DNA from: Curtobacterium sp. MMLR14_010
GTDB taxonomy: Bacteria > Actinomycetota > Actinomycetes > Actinomycetales > Microbacteriaceae
Reading direction: 5' to 3'
Length of the DNA stretch: 64,000 bases
Assembly (NCBI RefSeq): GCF_001865015.1
Contig: NZ_MJGV01000079.1
Location: 1 to 64,000, forward strand
The notes beneath the pieces were generated by a model. The model saw only the letters and a program-made list of their open reading frames with translations, ran no database searches and was not told where the DNA came from. This document shows, piece by piece, positions 1-8,655 of this stretch. The translations under genes were made by a program, and so were the position numbers. Position 1 is the first letter of the stretch. Each line of letters begins with the position of its first letter.

Positions 1-8
1 ACAGACAG

Positions 9-46
9 ACGGGAGGCTCCCCACCAGCTGGTGGGGAGCCTCCCGT
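9..46. repeat. Dispersed hairpin A, copy 1 (perfect 38-bp palindrome)
   Basis: A perfect palindrome with centre CCAGCTGG and arms beginning ACGGGAGGCTCCCC. It lies just past the stop of the minus-strand secreted protein, where it could act as an intrinsic terminator, although no T-tract follows. It belongs to the six-copy GACGGGAGGCTC family found between 1 and 21 kb. Confidence 0.75.
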
Positions 47-79
47 ACGCAGGTGGCCCGGCACGGGCCGTCAGCGGCC

Positions 80-1405
80 CTAGACCACGAGCAGGCGCGT
101 GAACTGCGCCGAGGAGAGCTGCTTGGCAGCGCCGCCGGCGGCGGGGACGCGCCACAGACCGGCTGACGGGGCGCGGTCGACGTCGATGAACACGTCGCCA
201 GCCGTGTCCATCACACCGACGTGCGATCCGCGGGACCCCGCGGTGACCCCGGTCACCGTGCGCGTCTGCGGCTTCCCGTCGCGGCCGATGACGAACTCCG
301 ACGCGAGCGATCGATCGATGTCGCAGGTCCCGTACAGCTCGTCGGCCTGGGTGCACCACTCGGCGGACCGCAGCAGTCGGAACGACGTCGAGTTCGTCGC
401 GCCGTACTCGAACGCGTCACTGGTGGTCAGTCGCGTCAGGGCGCTCTCGCCCGCGCGGACCTCGACCCAGGGGTACTGCCCGTCGCGGCCGTCCTGGCTC
501 AGGGTCAGGTAGAGGTTCCCGGCGTCGTCGGACTGCAGCCCACCGACGACCGGGTAGACACCGCCGTAGCTGAAGGCCCGGACCGTGAGCACGCCTGCAG
601 CACTGCGCTGGGCGATGCGCGCTTCGAACGGGCTGTTGTTGTAGGCCGTCACGATGCCGCTCCGTGAGACGACCCACGCGTGCTTGCCGTACTTCACGGT
701 GCCGAAGTCCGCGACGACCCGGGGGCCGGACCCGTCGATCGGGAGCATCGTCACCGAGCCGGACACCGAGTCGGCCCAGTACAGGTTGCCGGCGACGTCG
801 GAGCGGAGGTCAGCGGTCAGGTGCAGCCCCGTCGCGACGGTGCGAGCGACGCCACCACCGACCGGGTGCAGCACGATCGACGTCAGGTCGGCCGACGGCA
901 CGAAGACGTCGCCACGGTCGTCCGCGGTGTAGCCCGCGGCGTTCGTCGCGACCGTGGTGCCGGTGCTCGTGCTCCCGGTACCGAACCGGACGACGCTGCC
1001 CTGCGCGTCGAGCGCGAACAGCGACTGTCGTGTGGGTGCCGCCTTCGCGGTGTACTGCACGCTGACGACCGGACCGGAGCGCTTCGCAGCGACCGCCCGC
1101 ACGGTGAACGTGTACCTGGTGCCGGTGCGCAGGGAGTCGAAGTGGTCCCACCGGGCAGTGGCAGGCAGGCGGTCGACACCGCGGTCCGGCTGGCCCTTGA
1201 TGGGCGTCACCATGACGGTGTAGCCGGTGACGCTGGGACCCGAGCGGGGCGCTCCCCAGGTGAGGTCGGCGTCACCCCCGGACCCCGTGACACGGACGGA
1301 CGTCGGCGCACTCGGCGTCGACGACGTCGAGGCGGCCTGCGCCGGCAGCGCACCCCCGACGACGAGTGCAGCCGCGGCTGCGATGGTGAGCATGCTCTTG
1401 AACAC
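80..1405 (-). CDS. Secreted fibronectin type III / beta-propeller-like protein
   Basis: A predicted exported protein of 441 aa. The GTG at 1405 is chosen because GAGGGG lies about 6 bases upstream and the following residues (VFKSMLTIAAAAALVVGG) form a signal peptide ending near AQA. After the signal, residues of about 30-120 look like one fibronectin type III domain (SAPTSVRVTGSGGDADLTW... then YTFTVRAV). The remainder has repeated DDAGNLY/ DVAGNLYWAD-like strands suggestive of an NHL-type or SMP-30-like beta-propeller. No catalytic motif is recognised. The likely role is extracellular binding or surface interaction, which is inference. The gene is monocistronic, with hairpin copy 1 directly downstream. 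Confidence 0.8.
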   Translation of the reverse strand: MFKSMLTIAAAAALVVGGALPAQAASTSSTPSAPTSVRVTGSGGDADLTWGAPRSGPSVTGYTVMVTPIKGQPDRGVDRLPATARWDHFDSLRTGTRYTFTVRAVAAKRSGPVVSVQYTAKAAPTRQSLFALDAQGSVVRFGTGSTSTGTTVATNAAGYTADDRGDVFVPSADLTSIVLHPVGGGVARTVATGLHLTADLRSDVAGNLYWADSVSGSVTMLPIDGSGPRVVADFGTVKYGKHAWVVSRSGIVTAYNNSPFEARIAQRSAAGVLTVRAFSYGGVYPVVGGLQSDDAGNLYLTLSQDGRDGQYPWVEVRAGESALTRLTTSDAFEYGATNSTSFRLLRSAEWCTQADELYGTCDIDRSLASEFVIGRDGKPQTRTVTGVTAGSRGSHVGVMDTAGDVFIDVDRAPSAGLWRVPAAGGAAKQLSSAQFTRLLVV

Positions 1406-1560
1406 GACGGTCCCCTCAACGTGCTGCGGCACCGGTGCCGCGGCTGGGATCATCAGAACAGGTTCCGTGCTGCGCCAGGGGGCGGCGGCGAGATCTGCGG
1501 TACGCGTACGGGAATCCGCACCGAGCGGGCGTCGGCTCGCGGTGGCTCGGCGCCGTCGGC

Positions 1561-1875
1561 TCAGTGCCCGAGCTCGACCAGCAGCACCCCCACGATGATC
1601 AGCCCGATGCCCGCGAGCATCGTCCGCGTCAGCGGGTCCTTGAAGAGCACCCGCCCGAGCACCGCCGTCAGCGCCACCCCCGTCGCCGCCCAGACCCCGT
1701 AGGCCACGCCGATCGGCAGGCCCGTGGTCAGCGCGACCGCGAGCAGCGAGAACGCCACCAGGTAGCCGGCCACCACCGCCACGTACCAGCGGCGCCTGCC
1801 ATCGGTGGCGACCTTCAGGCTCATCGTCGCGAAGACCTCGGTGACGATGGCGATCGCGAGCAGCACCCAGCCCAT
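1561..1875 (-). CDS. SMR-family multidrug efflux subunit (second of a pair)
   Basis: A 104-aa protein with four predicted membrane helices, the standard size of small multidrug resistance transporters. The membrane-embedded glutamate of helix 1 (AIAIVTEVFATMSLK) that couples proton and drug exchange is present, as is the helix-3 signature GVAYGVWAATGVALTAV. Its ATG overlaps the stop of the upstream SMR gene (TGATG), indicating translational coupling. Paired SMR genes usually form heterodimers (EbrAB or YkkCD type). The TetR gene just upstream makes this a three-gene regulated efflux operon. Substrates are likely to be cationic lipophilic compounds by family, but the specificity cannot be read from sequence. 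Confidence 0.9.
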   Translation of the reverse strand: MGWVLLAIAIVTEVFATMSLKVATDGRRRWYVAVVAGYLVAFSLLAVALTTGLPIGVAYGVWAATGVALTAVLGRVLFKDPLTRTMLAGIGLIIVGVLLVELGH

Positions 1876-2222
1876 CAGCGGGCCCCGTCCCGACGTGCGG
1901 CGAGCGCCCGCTGCGACCCGACCTCGACGAGCAGCACCCCCGCCGCGATGAACGCGATGCCGACCAGCATCACGGGGGTCAGCGCCTGCCCGAACAGCAC
2001 GGCGGCGAGCACCGCGGTCAGGGCGACGCCCGAGGCGCCCCAGATCCCGTACGCGACCCCGATGGCCATGCCCCGGCGGAGCACCTGGATGAGCAGGAAG
2101 AACGACCCGACGTAGCCGACCACGACGAGCGCGTACCAGCCGGGTCGTTCGACGGCGGCCTGCAGGGACAGGGCTGCGGTGACCTCGGAGAGGATCGCGC
2201 CGGCGAGGAAGAGCCACTTCAC
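1875..2222 (-). CDS. SMR-family multidrug efflux subunit (first of a pair)
   Basis: A 115-aa small multidrug resistance protein with four membrane helices. The GTG at 2222 overlaps the stop of the TetR gene (GTGA), so the TetR, SMR1 and SMR2 genes are read as one coupled unit. The helix-1 glutamate (LAGAILSEVTAALSL) and the helix-3 motif GVAYGIWGASGVALTAV are present. The C-terminal tail (about 15 aa ending RRDGAR) is longer and more basic than in the partner, a common asymmetry of heterodimeric SMR pairs that fixes dual topology. Confidence 0.9.
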   Translation of the reverse strand: MKWLFLAGAILSEVTAALSLQAAVERPGWYALVVVGYVGSFFLLIQVLRRGMAIGVAYGIWGASGVALTAVLAAVLFGQALTPVMLVGIAFIAAGVLLVEVGSQRALAARRDGAR

Positions 2223-2851
2223 GAGCGGACCCCCTCGGCATCGGCGTCGGACGCGGCGAGCGCCCCGACCGTCGTCGCCGCGAGCCGCAGCGTCGCTTCT
2301 GCCGCGGCGTCGTCCCGGTCGCTCAGCCACGCCGACATCGTCCCGTCGACGAGCGCGACCAGCAGGCGGGCCACCTGGTCGACGGGCGCCGACCACGACC
2401 GGCCGTGCCGGTCCGACCACTGCCGCAGGTTGCCGGTGACGGCCTGCGCGTACGCGTCCTGCTCCCAGCGCGCCAGGTCCCGCAGGTCGGGGTCGCGTCG
2501 CGCGAGGGCCGTGAGCTCGAAGAGCGCCAGGGCCTCGTCCGGCGCGGCCCGGACGCGGTCCAGGTAGGCCAGGAGCCCGGCCGCGATGCGTTCGGACGGG
2601 TCGTCGACCGGGACCGAGTCGTCGTCGAAGGTCACGGCCATCGACTGCCGGAGCTCCCGGTCGAGCACGGCCCGGAACAGCTCGCCCTTCGACCCGAAGC
2701 AGTACGCGAACGTGCCGTGGGGCAGTCCGGCGCGGGCCGTCACGGCCCGGGTGGTCACGGCGCGGACGCCCTCGTCGGTCATCACCGCCACGGCGGCGTC
2801 GACGAGCTGGGCCCGTCGTTCGTCCGCGCTGCGGTGGGTGCTGGTGGTCAT
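2219..2851 (-). CDS. TetR/AcrR-family repressor of the SMR efflux pair
   Basis: A 210-aa regulator with an N-terminal TetR helix-turn-helix at about residues 10-60 (AQLVDAAVAVMTDEGVRAVTTRAVTARAGLPHGTFAYCFGSK) and a divergent ligand-binding helical domain. The ATG at 2851 is used. Thirteen bases upstream lies a 34-bp perfect palindrome, which is the obvious autoregulatory operator. The gene is first in the TetR-SMR-SMR operon, so the repressor would control its own synthesis together with that of the pumps. Confidence 0.9.
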   Translation of the reverse strand: MTTSTHRSADERRAQLVDAAVAVMTDEGVRAVTTRAVTARAGLPHGTFAYCFGSKGELFRAVLDRELRQSMAVTFDDDSVPVDDPSERIAAGLLAYLDRVRAAPDEALALFELTALARRDPDLRDLARWEQDAYAQAVTGNLRQWSDRHGRSWSAPVDQVARLLVALVDGTMSAWLSDRDDAAAEATLRLAATTVGALAASDADAEGVRS

Positions 2852-2863
2852 GCGACGACCGTA

Positions 2864-2897
2864 CCGGTCGAGTTGGCCAGATGGCCAACTCGACCGG
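2864..2897. promoter_or_regulatory. Perfect 34-bp inverted repeat, probable TetR operator
   Basis: Two 16-bp arms (CCGGTCGAGTTGGCCA and its exact complement) are separated by GA. It lies immediately upstream of the tetR start and inside the divergent region shared with the FAD monooxygenase. Length and position are typical of operators bound by two TetR dimers. Confidence 0.8.
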
Positions 2898-2919
2898 CGC
2901 AGTCCCAGCCGACGGACAG

Positions 2920-2965
2920 GCGGACGGGAGGCTCGGTGCCAGCTGGTGGGGAGCCTCCCGTCCGC
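2920..2965. repeat. Dispersed hairpin A, copy 2
   Basis: Arms GCGGACGGGAGGCTC and GAGCCTCCCGTCCGC surround a CCAGCTGG centre. Unlike a normal terminator it lies between two divergent genes (tetR and the monooxygenase), upstream of both. Confidence 0.65.
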
Positions 2966-3068
2966 GTGTGGCCGGTCCAGGGCCGGCTGCTGGGCGGTGT
3001 CAGCAGCGCGTCAGCGCGGTGTGAGTGCCGCGGCCGATGATCGGGGCATCCGATCGAAGGAGCACACC

Positions 3069-4283
3069 GTGCAGAACACCCGAGTCCTCGTCTCCGGCGC
3101 GAGCATCGCCGGCCCCGCCCTGGCGCACTGGCTGCAGCGGTACGGGTTCGCCGTCACCGTCGTCGAGAAGGCCGGCAGCATCCGACCCGGCGGCCAGGCC
3201 GTCGACTTCAAGGGCCCGATCCACCGGCGCGTCCTGCGTGAGATGGGCATCCTCGACGAGGTGCGCGCGGCCGACGTCCGGGACGAGGACGGCATCATCG
3301 TCAACGCCGCCGGGCGGAAGGTCGGGACGGCCCCCGGGGCCTTCGGCGCGGGCGAGGTGAACATCCCCCGCGGCGACCTGGCCCGGATCCTGCACCGTCT
3401 GACTGAGGACACGGTCGAGTACGTCTTCGGGGACTCGATCACGAGCCTGACCGACACCGGGGACGGTGTCGACGTGACCTTCGAGCACGGAGCACCGCGG
3501 ACGTTCGACCTCGTCGTCGGCGCGGACGGCATGCACTCCAACGTCCGTCGGCTGGCGTTCGGCCCCGAGTCCGAGCACGTCACGCACCTCGGCTACCACT
3601 ACGTCCTCGCCGACCTCGACACCGGCCCCGACGACGTCGTCTACAGCGAACCCGGCATCACCGTCATGCTCGGCGGGACCAAGGCCCCGGCGTTCCTGGT
3701 CTTCGCCGGCCCGCCGCTGCCACCGGCGCGCGACGACGTGGCCCGGCAGAAGCAGCAGGTGACCGAGGCACTCCGCCGTGGGAAGTGGCGGATCCCCGAG
3801 CTGCTGGAGCAGCTGCCCGACGCCCGCGAGTTCTACATGGACTCGATCAGCCGTGCGACGGTCGACCGGTGGTCCCGCGGCCGCGTGGTGCTGCTCGGTG
3901 ACTCCGCGTGGGGGAACGCCCTCGGTGGCTACGGCACCGGGCTCGCCGTCGTGGGCGCCTACGTCCTGGCTGGGGAGCTCGCACGAGCCGGTGGTGACCA
4001 TGTCGCCGCGTTCGACGTGTTCGAGCGTCGGTACCGGGACTACGCCTCCATCTCGCACAAGGTGAACGCCGGCAAGCTCCTCGCGCCGAGGACGGCCGCC
4101 GGCATCCGTGTCCGCAACCTGCTGTTCAGCGCCCTGGCGGTCGTCGGTCCGCTCATGCGGGTCGTCGACCGGCCGGCGTCGAACCTCGTGCTCGAGGACT
4201 ACGACGCCCTCCGCACCGACCGGGAGACCGATTCCCGCACTGGGTCACCGGCGGGCACGACCGGTGTCGGGGGCGCGGACTAG
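3069..4283 (+). CDS. FAD-dependent monooxygenase (PHBH/TetX-like)
   Basis: A 404-aa flavoprotein hydroxylase. The GTG at 3069 has a good GAAGGAG 7 bases upstream. The N-terminal Rossmann FAD site reads LVSGASIAGPALAHWL, the middle DG motif reads LVVGADGMHSNVRRL, and the GD motif reads RVVLLGDSAWGN, which together define group A single-component aromatic hydroxylases. Substrate is unknown. Members of this family hydroxylate small aromatics or inactivate drugs such as tetracyclines and rifamycins. It is divergent from a TetR/SMR efflux operon, so a detoxification role is plausible inference. A related protein is encoded at 31826-33043. Confidence 0.9.
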   Translation: MQNTRVLVSGASIAGPALAHWLQRYGFAVTVVEKAGSIRPGGQAVDFKGPIHRRVLREMGILDEVRAADVRDEDGIIVNAAGRKVGTAPGAFGAGEVNIPRGDLARILHRLTEDTVEYVFGDSITSLTDTGDGVDVTFEHGAPRTFDLVVGADGMHSNVRRLAFGPESEHVTHLGYHYVLADLDTGPDDVVYSEPGITVMLGGTKAPAFLVFAGPPLPPARDDVARQKQQVTEALRRGKWRIPELLEQLPDAREFYMDSISRATVDRWSRGRVVLLGDSAWGNALGGYGTGLAVVGAYVLAGELARAGGDHVAAFDVFERRYRDYASISHKVNAGKLLAPRTAAGIRVRNLLFSALAVVGPLMRVVDRPASNLVLEDYDALRTDRETDSRTGSPAGTTGVGGAD

Positions 4284-4342
4284 CGTCGCGGGCGTGACGA
4301 CCGGCACCGGTCGACGCGACCCTGCCTCCGAGGAGTCACTCC

Positions 4343-5692
4343 GTGCCGTTGCAGCCCATCACCCGTCGCTCGATGCTCGTCGGGGCGTTCGGGTTGGCCG
4401 CCGCCGGGGCGCTCAGCGGGTGCGTCGCGAACAACGGCCCCGTGCCGAGCACCGCCGCGGCGGGGTCGAAGGCCGACATCGGCGAGGTCGAGGGCACGAT
4501 CCGCTTCGCCTTCTGGGGCGGCAGCGACGGGGAGAACGCCGGGTTCGCCCACGCGAAGAAGGTGTTCGAGGCCCGGCACCCGAAGGCCACCGTCGAACTG
4601 CAGACGCTGCCGTACGACGGCTTCTTCTCCGGCATCGACCGGGGCATCCTGTCGCGCACGGCACCGGACGTCTTCCGCGTCGACTACACGAGCATCGGCA
4701 AGTACACGTCGCACGGGGTACTGCTCGACATCACGCCGTACCTCAGCGCCACCGAGTCCGCCGGGTTCCTGCCGGCACTCCGTGACGCCGTCCGGTACGA
4801 GGGCCGCACCTACGGCGTCCCGCACCAGACCGACACCTCGGCGATCGCGTTCAGCCGCGACGCCCTCGACGAAGCCGGCATCGGCGCCGTGCCCGACCGG
4901 CTCGAGGACGCCTGGACCTGGGAGGAGTTCACCGCGGTCTCGACGAAGCTCCGGAAGGCCCTGCCGGACGACAAGTACCCCTTCGCCTACGACTGGACCG
5001 CCGCCGGTGCCTACCGCTGGGCGAGCTTCCTGTACCAGGCGGGCGGCTCGCTCCTGACGCCGTCGCTGGAGCACTCGGCGGTCGACGGCGACCCCGCACG
5101 CAAGGCCATGGCGTTCACGCAGCGGTTCTTCGACGAGCGCTGGGTGCCGGCGAACAACACCATCAAGACCACCGTGTACTCGGACAACTTCTTCCTGAAC
5201 CAGACCGTCGCGATGACGTTCATCGGCGACTTCCTGGTGCCGGAGCTCGCCGACGGCAAGAACGGCTACCAGGGCGGGAAGTGGGCCACCACGTACATGC
5301 CCCGCGACCAGGCCGCAGCGTCCGACCTCGGCGGGAACGCCGTCGTCGCCACCCGTGACACCGAGCACCCGGAGCTCGCGGCCGCGTTCCTCAAGTTCCT
5401 CGTGGAGGAAGACCAGATGCGCGACTTCTGCCAGCGGGCGAACGAGCTGCCGACGCTGAAGAGCCTGGCGGACACGCCCCTCGACTACGCCGTGCGCCCG
5501 GACGTGATGGACGTCTTCACGCAGCAGGCCACCACGATCACCGAGACCGCCGTCCGCGAGACCGTCGTGCCCGGGTTCGCCTCGGTCAACACGGCGTTGC
5601 AGGACCAGCTCGAGCTCGCCTTCCACGGTCGTGGCACCGAGGCAGCCGTGACGGCCATCGACGCCGCCGTCGAGCAGGCGGTGTCGGCATGA
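4343..5692 (+). CDS. Sugar ABC transporter substrate-binding lipoprotein
   Basis: A 449-aa extracellular solute-binding protein (family 1). The GTG at 4343 follows CGAGGAG. The leader carries a twin-arginine pair (TRRSMLVG) and a lipobox LSGC at about residues 24-27, so it is probably Tat-exported and lipid-anchored. The body has the family hallmarks IRFAFWGGSDGEN, VFEARHPKATVELQ and DVFRVDYTSIGKY. It is first in a four-gene operon with two permeases and a kinase-like gene. No ATPase is encoded here, so the importer presumably uses a shared MsmK-type ATPase from elsewhere. Confidence 0.92.
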   Translation: MPLQPITRRSMLVGAFGLAAAGALSGCVANNGPVPSTAAAGSKADIGEVEGTIRFAFWGGSDGENAGFAHAKKVFEARHPKATVELQTLPYDGFFSGIDRGILSRTAPDVFRVDYTSIGKYTSHGVLLDITPYLSATESAGFLPALRDAVRYEGRTYGVPHQTDTSAIAFSRDALDEAGIGAVPDRLEDAWTWEEFTAVSTKLRKALPDDKYPFAYDWTAAGAYRWASFLYQAGGSLLTPSLEHSAVDGDPARKAMAFTQRFFDERWVPANNTIKTTVYSDNFFLNQTVAMTFIGDFLVPELADGKNGYQGGKWATTYMPRDQAAASDLGGNAVVATRDTEHPELAAAFLKFLVEEDQMRDFCQRANELPTLKSLADTPLDYAVRPDVMDVFTQQATTITETAVRETVVPGFASVNTALQDQLELAFHGRGTEAAVTAIDAAVEQAVSA

Positions 5693-6648
5693 CCGGCGCG
5701 GCCGAGCGCATCGGCGGCGCGACCGCGGGCGGGGCCGTCCGACGCGGTCCGCGGCGGTCGGTCGGCGGCTTCCGGGGGTCGAGCGGGGCAGCGGCCTCGG
5801 CGTTCCTCGTGCCGAACGTCGTCCTCATCGTGGTCTTCACGCTGCTGCCGCTCGTCTACGCCCTCGTCATCAGCTTCCAGGACCTCGACTCCCTCGGCGG
5901 CACGAGCTGGGCGGGCCTCGGCAACTACGCACGCCTGGTGACGGACCCGGTCTTCTGGCAGTCCGTCGCGAACACGGGCGTCTTCACGCTGTTCACGGTG
6001 CCGGTCGGCATGGCGATCGGGCTCGGCGTCGCGGTGCTGCTCAACGGCGTGCTGCCGGGGCGTGCCGTCTTCCGCACGGTCATCTTCCTGCCGCTGGTGG
6101 TCTCCGGCGTCGCGACCGGCGTCCTCGGCGCGTGGATGTTCGACCAGAACAACGGATTCGTCGACGAGTTCCTCCGCTCCCTCGGCCTGCCGCAGATCCA
6201 GTGGCAGTCGAGCGGCGGCTGGGCGATGACGGCCGTGATCCTGATGACGCTGTGGCAGCGCATCGGCTTCGACATGCTCATCTACCTCGCCGGGCTGCAG
6301 GGCGTCGACCCCGCTGTGCAAGAGGCGGCGACGACCGACGGCGCGAGCGGCTGGCAGCGCTTCCGGCTCATCACGTTCCCGCTGCTCGGGCCGTCGACGT
6401 TCTTCCTGCTCGTGATGAACCTCATCTACTCGTTCCAGGTGTTCGACACCGTCTGGGCGATGACCCGCGGCGGCCCCGGCTACGGCACCACCACGATCGT
6501 GTCGTACGCGTACCGGGTGGCCTTCGACGAGCACGGCCCGCAGCTGCTCGGGTACGGCGCTGCCGTCGGCATCGTGATCTACCTCGTGACCCTGCTCATC
6601 ACGGGCCTCCAGTGGCGGTTCAACGCCGGACGGGACCAGACCGACTGA
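5689..6648 (+). CDS. Carbohydrate ABC transporter permease (MalF-like)
   Basis: A 319-aa inner-membrane permease with six predicted helices. It overlaps the binding-protein gene by ATGA. The EAA loop that docks the ATPase is present near residue 210 (EAATTDGASGWQRFRLITFPLLGP). The first 30 residues are a Gly/Arg-rich cytoplasmic tail. It pairs with the following permease to form the membrane channel of a CUT1-type oligosaccharide importer. Confidence 0.93.
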   Translation: MTGAAERIGGATAGGAVRRGPRRSVGGFRGSSGAAASAFLVPNVVLIVVFTLLPLVYALVISFQDLDSLGGTSWAGLGNYARLVTDPVFWQSVANTGVFTLFTVPVGMAIGLGVAVLLNGVLPGRAVFRTVIFLPLVVSGVATGVLGAWMFDQNNGFVDEFLRSLGLPQIQWQSSGGWAMTAVILMTLWQRIGFDMLIYLAGLQGVDPAVQEAATTDGASGWQRFRLITFPLLGPSTFFLLVMNLIYSFQVFDTVWAMTRGGPGYGTTTIVSYAYRVAFDEHGPQLLGYGAAVGIVIYLVTLLITGLQWRFNAGRDQTD

Positions 6649-7553
6649 TGACCTCCACCACCTGGGACACCGGCGCGTCCGACGCCGCACCCGCTGCCGC
6701 CGCGCGCACCGCCACCCGTTCGCCGAGGAAGCGCCGCGGACGCCTGCTCTGGCTGCGCCTCACCGTCGCCGTGATCGTGACCGTCGTGATGGCGTTCCCG
6801 CTGTACTGGATGCTGCTCACCGCGTTCTCGACCCGGGCAGATCTCTACGCGCCGGGGCTCCAGCTCTGGCCGGAGCACTTCACGATCCAGAACTTCGTCC
6901 GCCCGTTCCAGGAGTTCCCGGTCTGGCGCTGGTTCGGCAACTCGCTGCTGATCTCCGTCGTCGTCACGGTCATCACCGTCGTCTGCAACCTGCTCGCCGG
7001 GTACGCCTTCGCCAAGCTCCGCTTCCGCGGGCGCAACGCCCTGTTCCTGGTGCTGCTGTCGACGCTGATGATCCCGCCGCAGGCGATCATCGTGCCGCAG
7101 TTCTTCATCTCGATCGGCCTGCACCTGTACGGCGGGCTCTGGGCGGTCATCCTGCCCGAGGCCGCGGCGATCTTCGGGGTGTTCCTGGCCCGGCAGTTCT
7201 TCCTCGCGGTGCCCGACGAGCTCATCGAGGCCGCCCAGCTCGACGGCGCCGGCCGCTTCCGCACGTTCGTGTCGGTCGTGCTCCCGCTCTGCCGACCGCT
7301 GCTCGCCGTGCTGGTGCTCCTGACGTTCATGGGCGAGTGGAACGCGTTCGGCTGGCCCCTCGTCGCCCTGTCCGGCAACCAGGACCTGTTCACCGTGCCC
7401 ATCGGGATCGTCGGCACGCTGCAGGGCCAGTACACGTCGGACTACGGCGCGATCATGGCCGTCAACCTGCTCATGATCCTGCCGATCGTCGCCCTGTTCC
7501 TGGCGTTCCAGCGGTACTTCGTCGAGGGGCTGTCGCGGAGCGGCCTGCGGTGA
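6648..7553 (+). CDS. Carbohydrate ABC transporter permease (MalG-like)
   Basis: A 301-aa permease whose ATG overlaps the stop of the MalF-like gene (TGATG). After a 30-residue Ala/Arg-rich tail, the first helix starts at VAVIVTVVMAFPLYWMLLTAF, and the EAA loop reads EAAQLDGAGRFRTFVSVVLPL. Length and the two motifs match CUT1 family partners. It is translationally coupled to both neighbours. Confidence 0.93.
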   Translation: MTSTTWDTGASDAAPAAAARTATRSPRKRRGRLLWLRLTVAVIVTVVMAFPLYWMLLTAFSTRADLYAPGLQLWPEHFTIQNFVRPFQEFPVWRWFGNSLLISVVVTVITVVCNLLAGYAFAKLRFRGRNALFLVLLSTLMIPPQAIIVPQFFISIGLHLYGGLWAVILPEAAAIFGVFLARQFFLAVPDELIEAAQLDGAGRFRTFVSVVLPLCRPLLAVLVLLTFMGEWNAFGWPLVALSGNQDLFTVPIGIVGTLQGQYTSDYGAIMAVNLLMILPIVALFLAFQRYFVEGLSRSGLR

Positions 7554-8578
7554 GCGCAGAAGAACCGACGGCCGGCCGCCCGACTCCTGCGGACGCCCGC
7601 CACTGGATCACCGCCGACTTCGCCATGCAGGTCACCGCGATCGAGGAGGTGACCGGCGGCACCGACGTGTCCGCCGTCGTCTGGCGCTTCGTCGACGACA
7701 CCGGCGACGCCTGGGCCGCGAAGTGGACCACCCGCACCACCACGACCGGCACACGCCTGGTCGGGTCGATGGCCGACGCCGGGCTCGACCGTGCCCCGAG
7801 CGCTGTCCCGACCGCCGACGGTCGGCGCCGCAGTCGCCGTGGGGGTGGCCGACTCGCCGTCACCCGCTGGACGGACGGCGAGGACGCCGCAACCGTCGGC
7901 CTCGACCTGGCCGGCTGGCACGCCTACGGGGAGCTGCTCGCCGACGTGCACGCGCACGCCTTCCCGCTCCCGCCGCGTCGGCAGGGCGCCCGCCGGGGCA
8001 TCCGCCGTCGGCGGCAGCGGTACCGCGCAGCGATCCGCACGCTGGACGCCCGGCCCGCACGGGACGCACGGGAAGCACGGGACGCACGCGACGACGTCCT
8101 CGCCCTCTGGCACGACGCCCGACCCCGGATCGCGCTCCTGCAGCAGGGCACGACGCTCGCCTCGGCAGCGCCCGGCGAGCGCGTCCCGTGCCACGGTGAC
8201 CCGCACCTCGGCAACGTCCTGGTCGAACCGGACGGCGGGCTGCGGCTGGTCGACTGGGACGAGGCCGTCGTCGCCCCGCGCGAACTCGACCTGCACCTCG
8301 TCGAGTTCAGCGTCCTGTTCGCCCCGGCCTCACCCGACGAGCTCGCCGCGTTCCGTGCCGGCTACGGGCCCGTCGACCTCGACGAGCACCGGCTGGTCCG
8401 CTACGCCTGCGTCCGCGCGCTCGAGGACCTGACGTCGACGATGACGACCGCGCTCGACGGCTCCGACGAGGACCGCACCGAGGCCCTCCGGGTCTTCACC
8501 GGGATCCTCGCCCCGACCGGGTCGGCCTCCCTGGTCGAGGACCGGCTGTGCGCCGCGCTGGCGGCCGACCCGACGTGA
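7550..8578 (+). CDS. Aminoglycoside phosphotransferase (APH)-fold kinase
   Basis: A 342-aa member of the APH/choline-kinase fold. The GTG at 7550 overlaps the permease stop. The catalytic loop HGDPHLGNVLVEPDGG and the metal-binding motif RLVDWDEA (the Brenner/DFG equivalents) are intact. An insert rich in Arg/Asp/Ala (RPARDAREARDARDD) lies between the lobes. Coupling to a sugar importer suggests that it phosphorylates the imported substrate or a related small molecule, rather than being a dedicated antibiotic-resistance gene. That is an inference from context. A very strong hairpin follows the stop. Confidence 0.85.
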   Translation: MSAEEPTAGRPTPADARHWITADFAMQVTAIEEVTGGTDVSAVVWRFVDDTGDAWAAKWTTRTTTTGTRLVGSMADAGLDRAPSAVPTADGRRRSRRGGGRLAVTRWTDGEDAATVGLDLAGWHAYGELLADVHAHAFPLPPRRQGARRGIRRRRQRYRAAIRTLDARPARDAREARDARDDVLALWHDARPRIALLQQGTTLASAAPGERVPCHGDPHLGNVLVEPDGGLRLVDWDEAVVAPRELDLHLVEFSVLFAPASPDELAAFRAGYGPVDLDEHRLVRYACVRALEDLTSTMTTALDGSDEDRTEALRVFTGILAPTGSASLVEDRLCAALAADPT

Positions 8579-8587
8579 TCAGCACCA

Positions 8588-8640
8588 CCGACAGACGGGA
8601 GGCTCCCCACCGGTCCGGTGGGGAGCCTCCCGTCTGTCGG
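8588..8640. terminator. Dispersed hairpin A, copy 3 (perfect 26-bp arms, 1-nt loop)
   Basis: The arms start CCGACAGACGGGAGGCTCCC and are exactly complementary over 26 bp, around a single central T. It lies between the convergent kinase operon and a 43-aa ORF and probably terminates both. It is the strongest copy of the family. Confidence 0.8.
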
Positions 8641-8655
8641 CTGGTCGCCGTCAGG

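Noticed and set aside
7550..8578. Dedicated aminoglycoside-resistance gene
   Set aside because: The APH fold is broad, and the overlap with a sugar importer argues for metabolism. Nothing in the sequence shows drug specificity.
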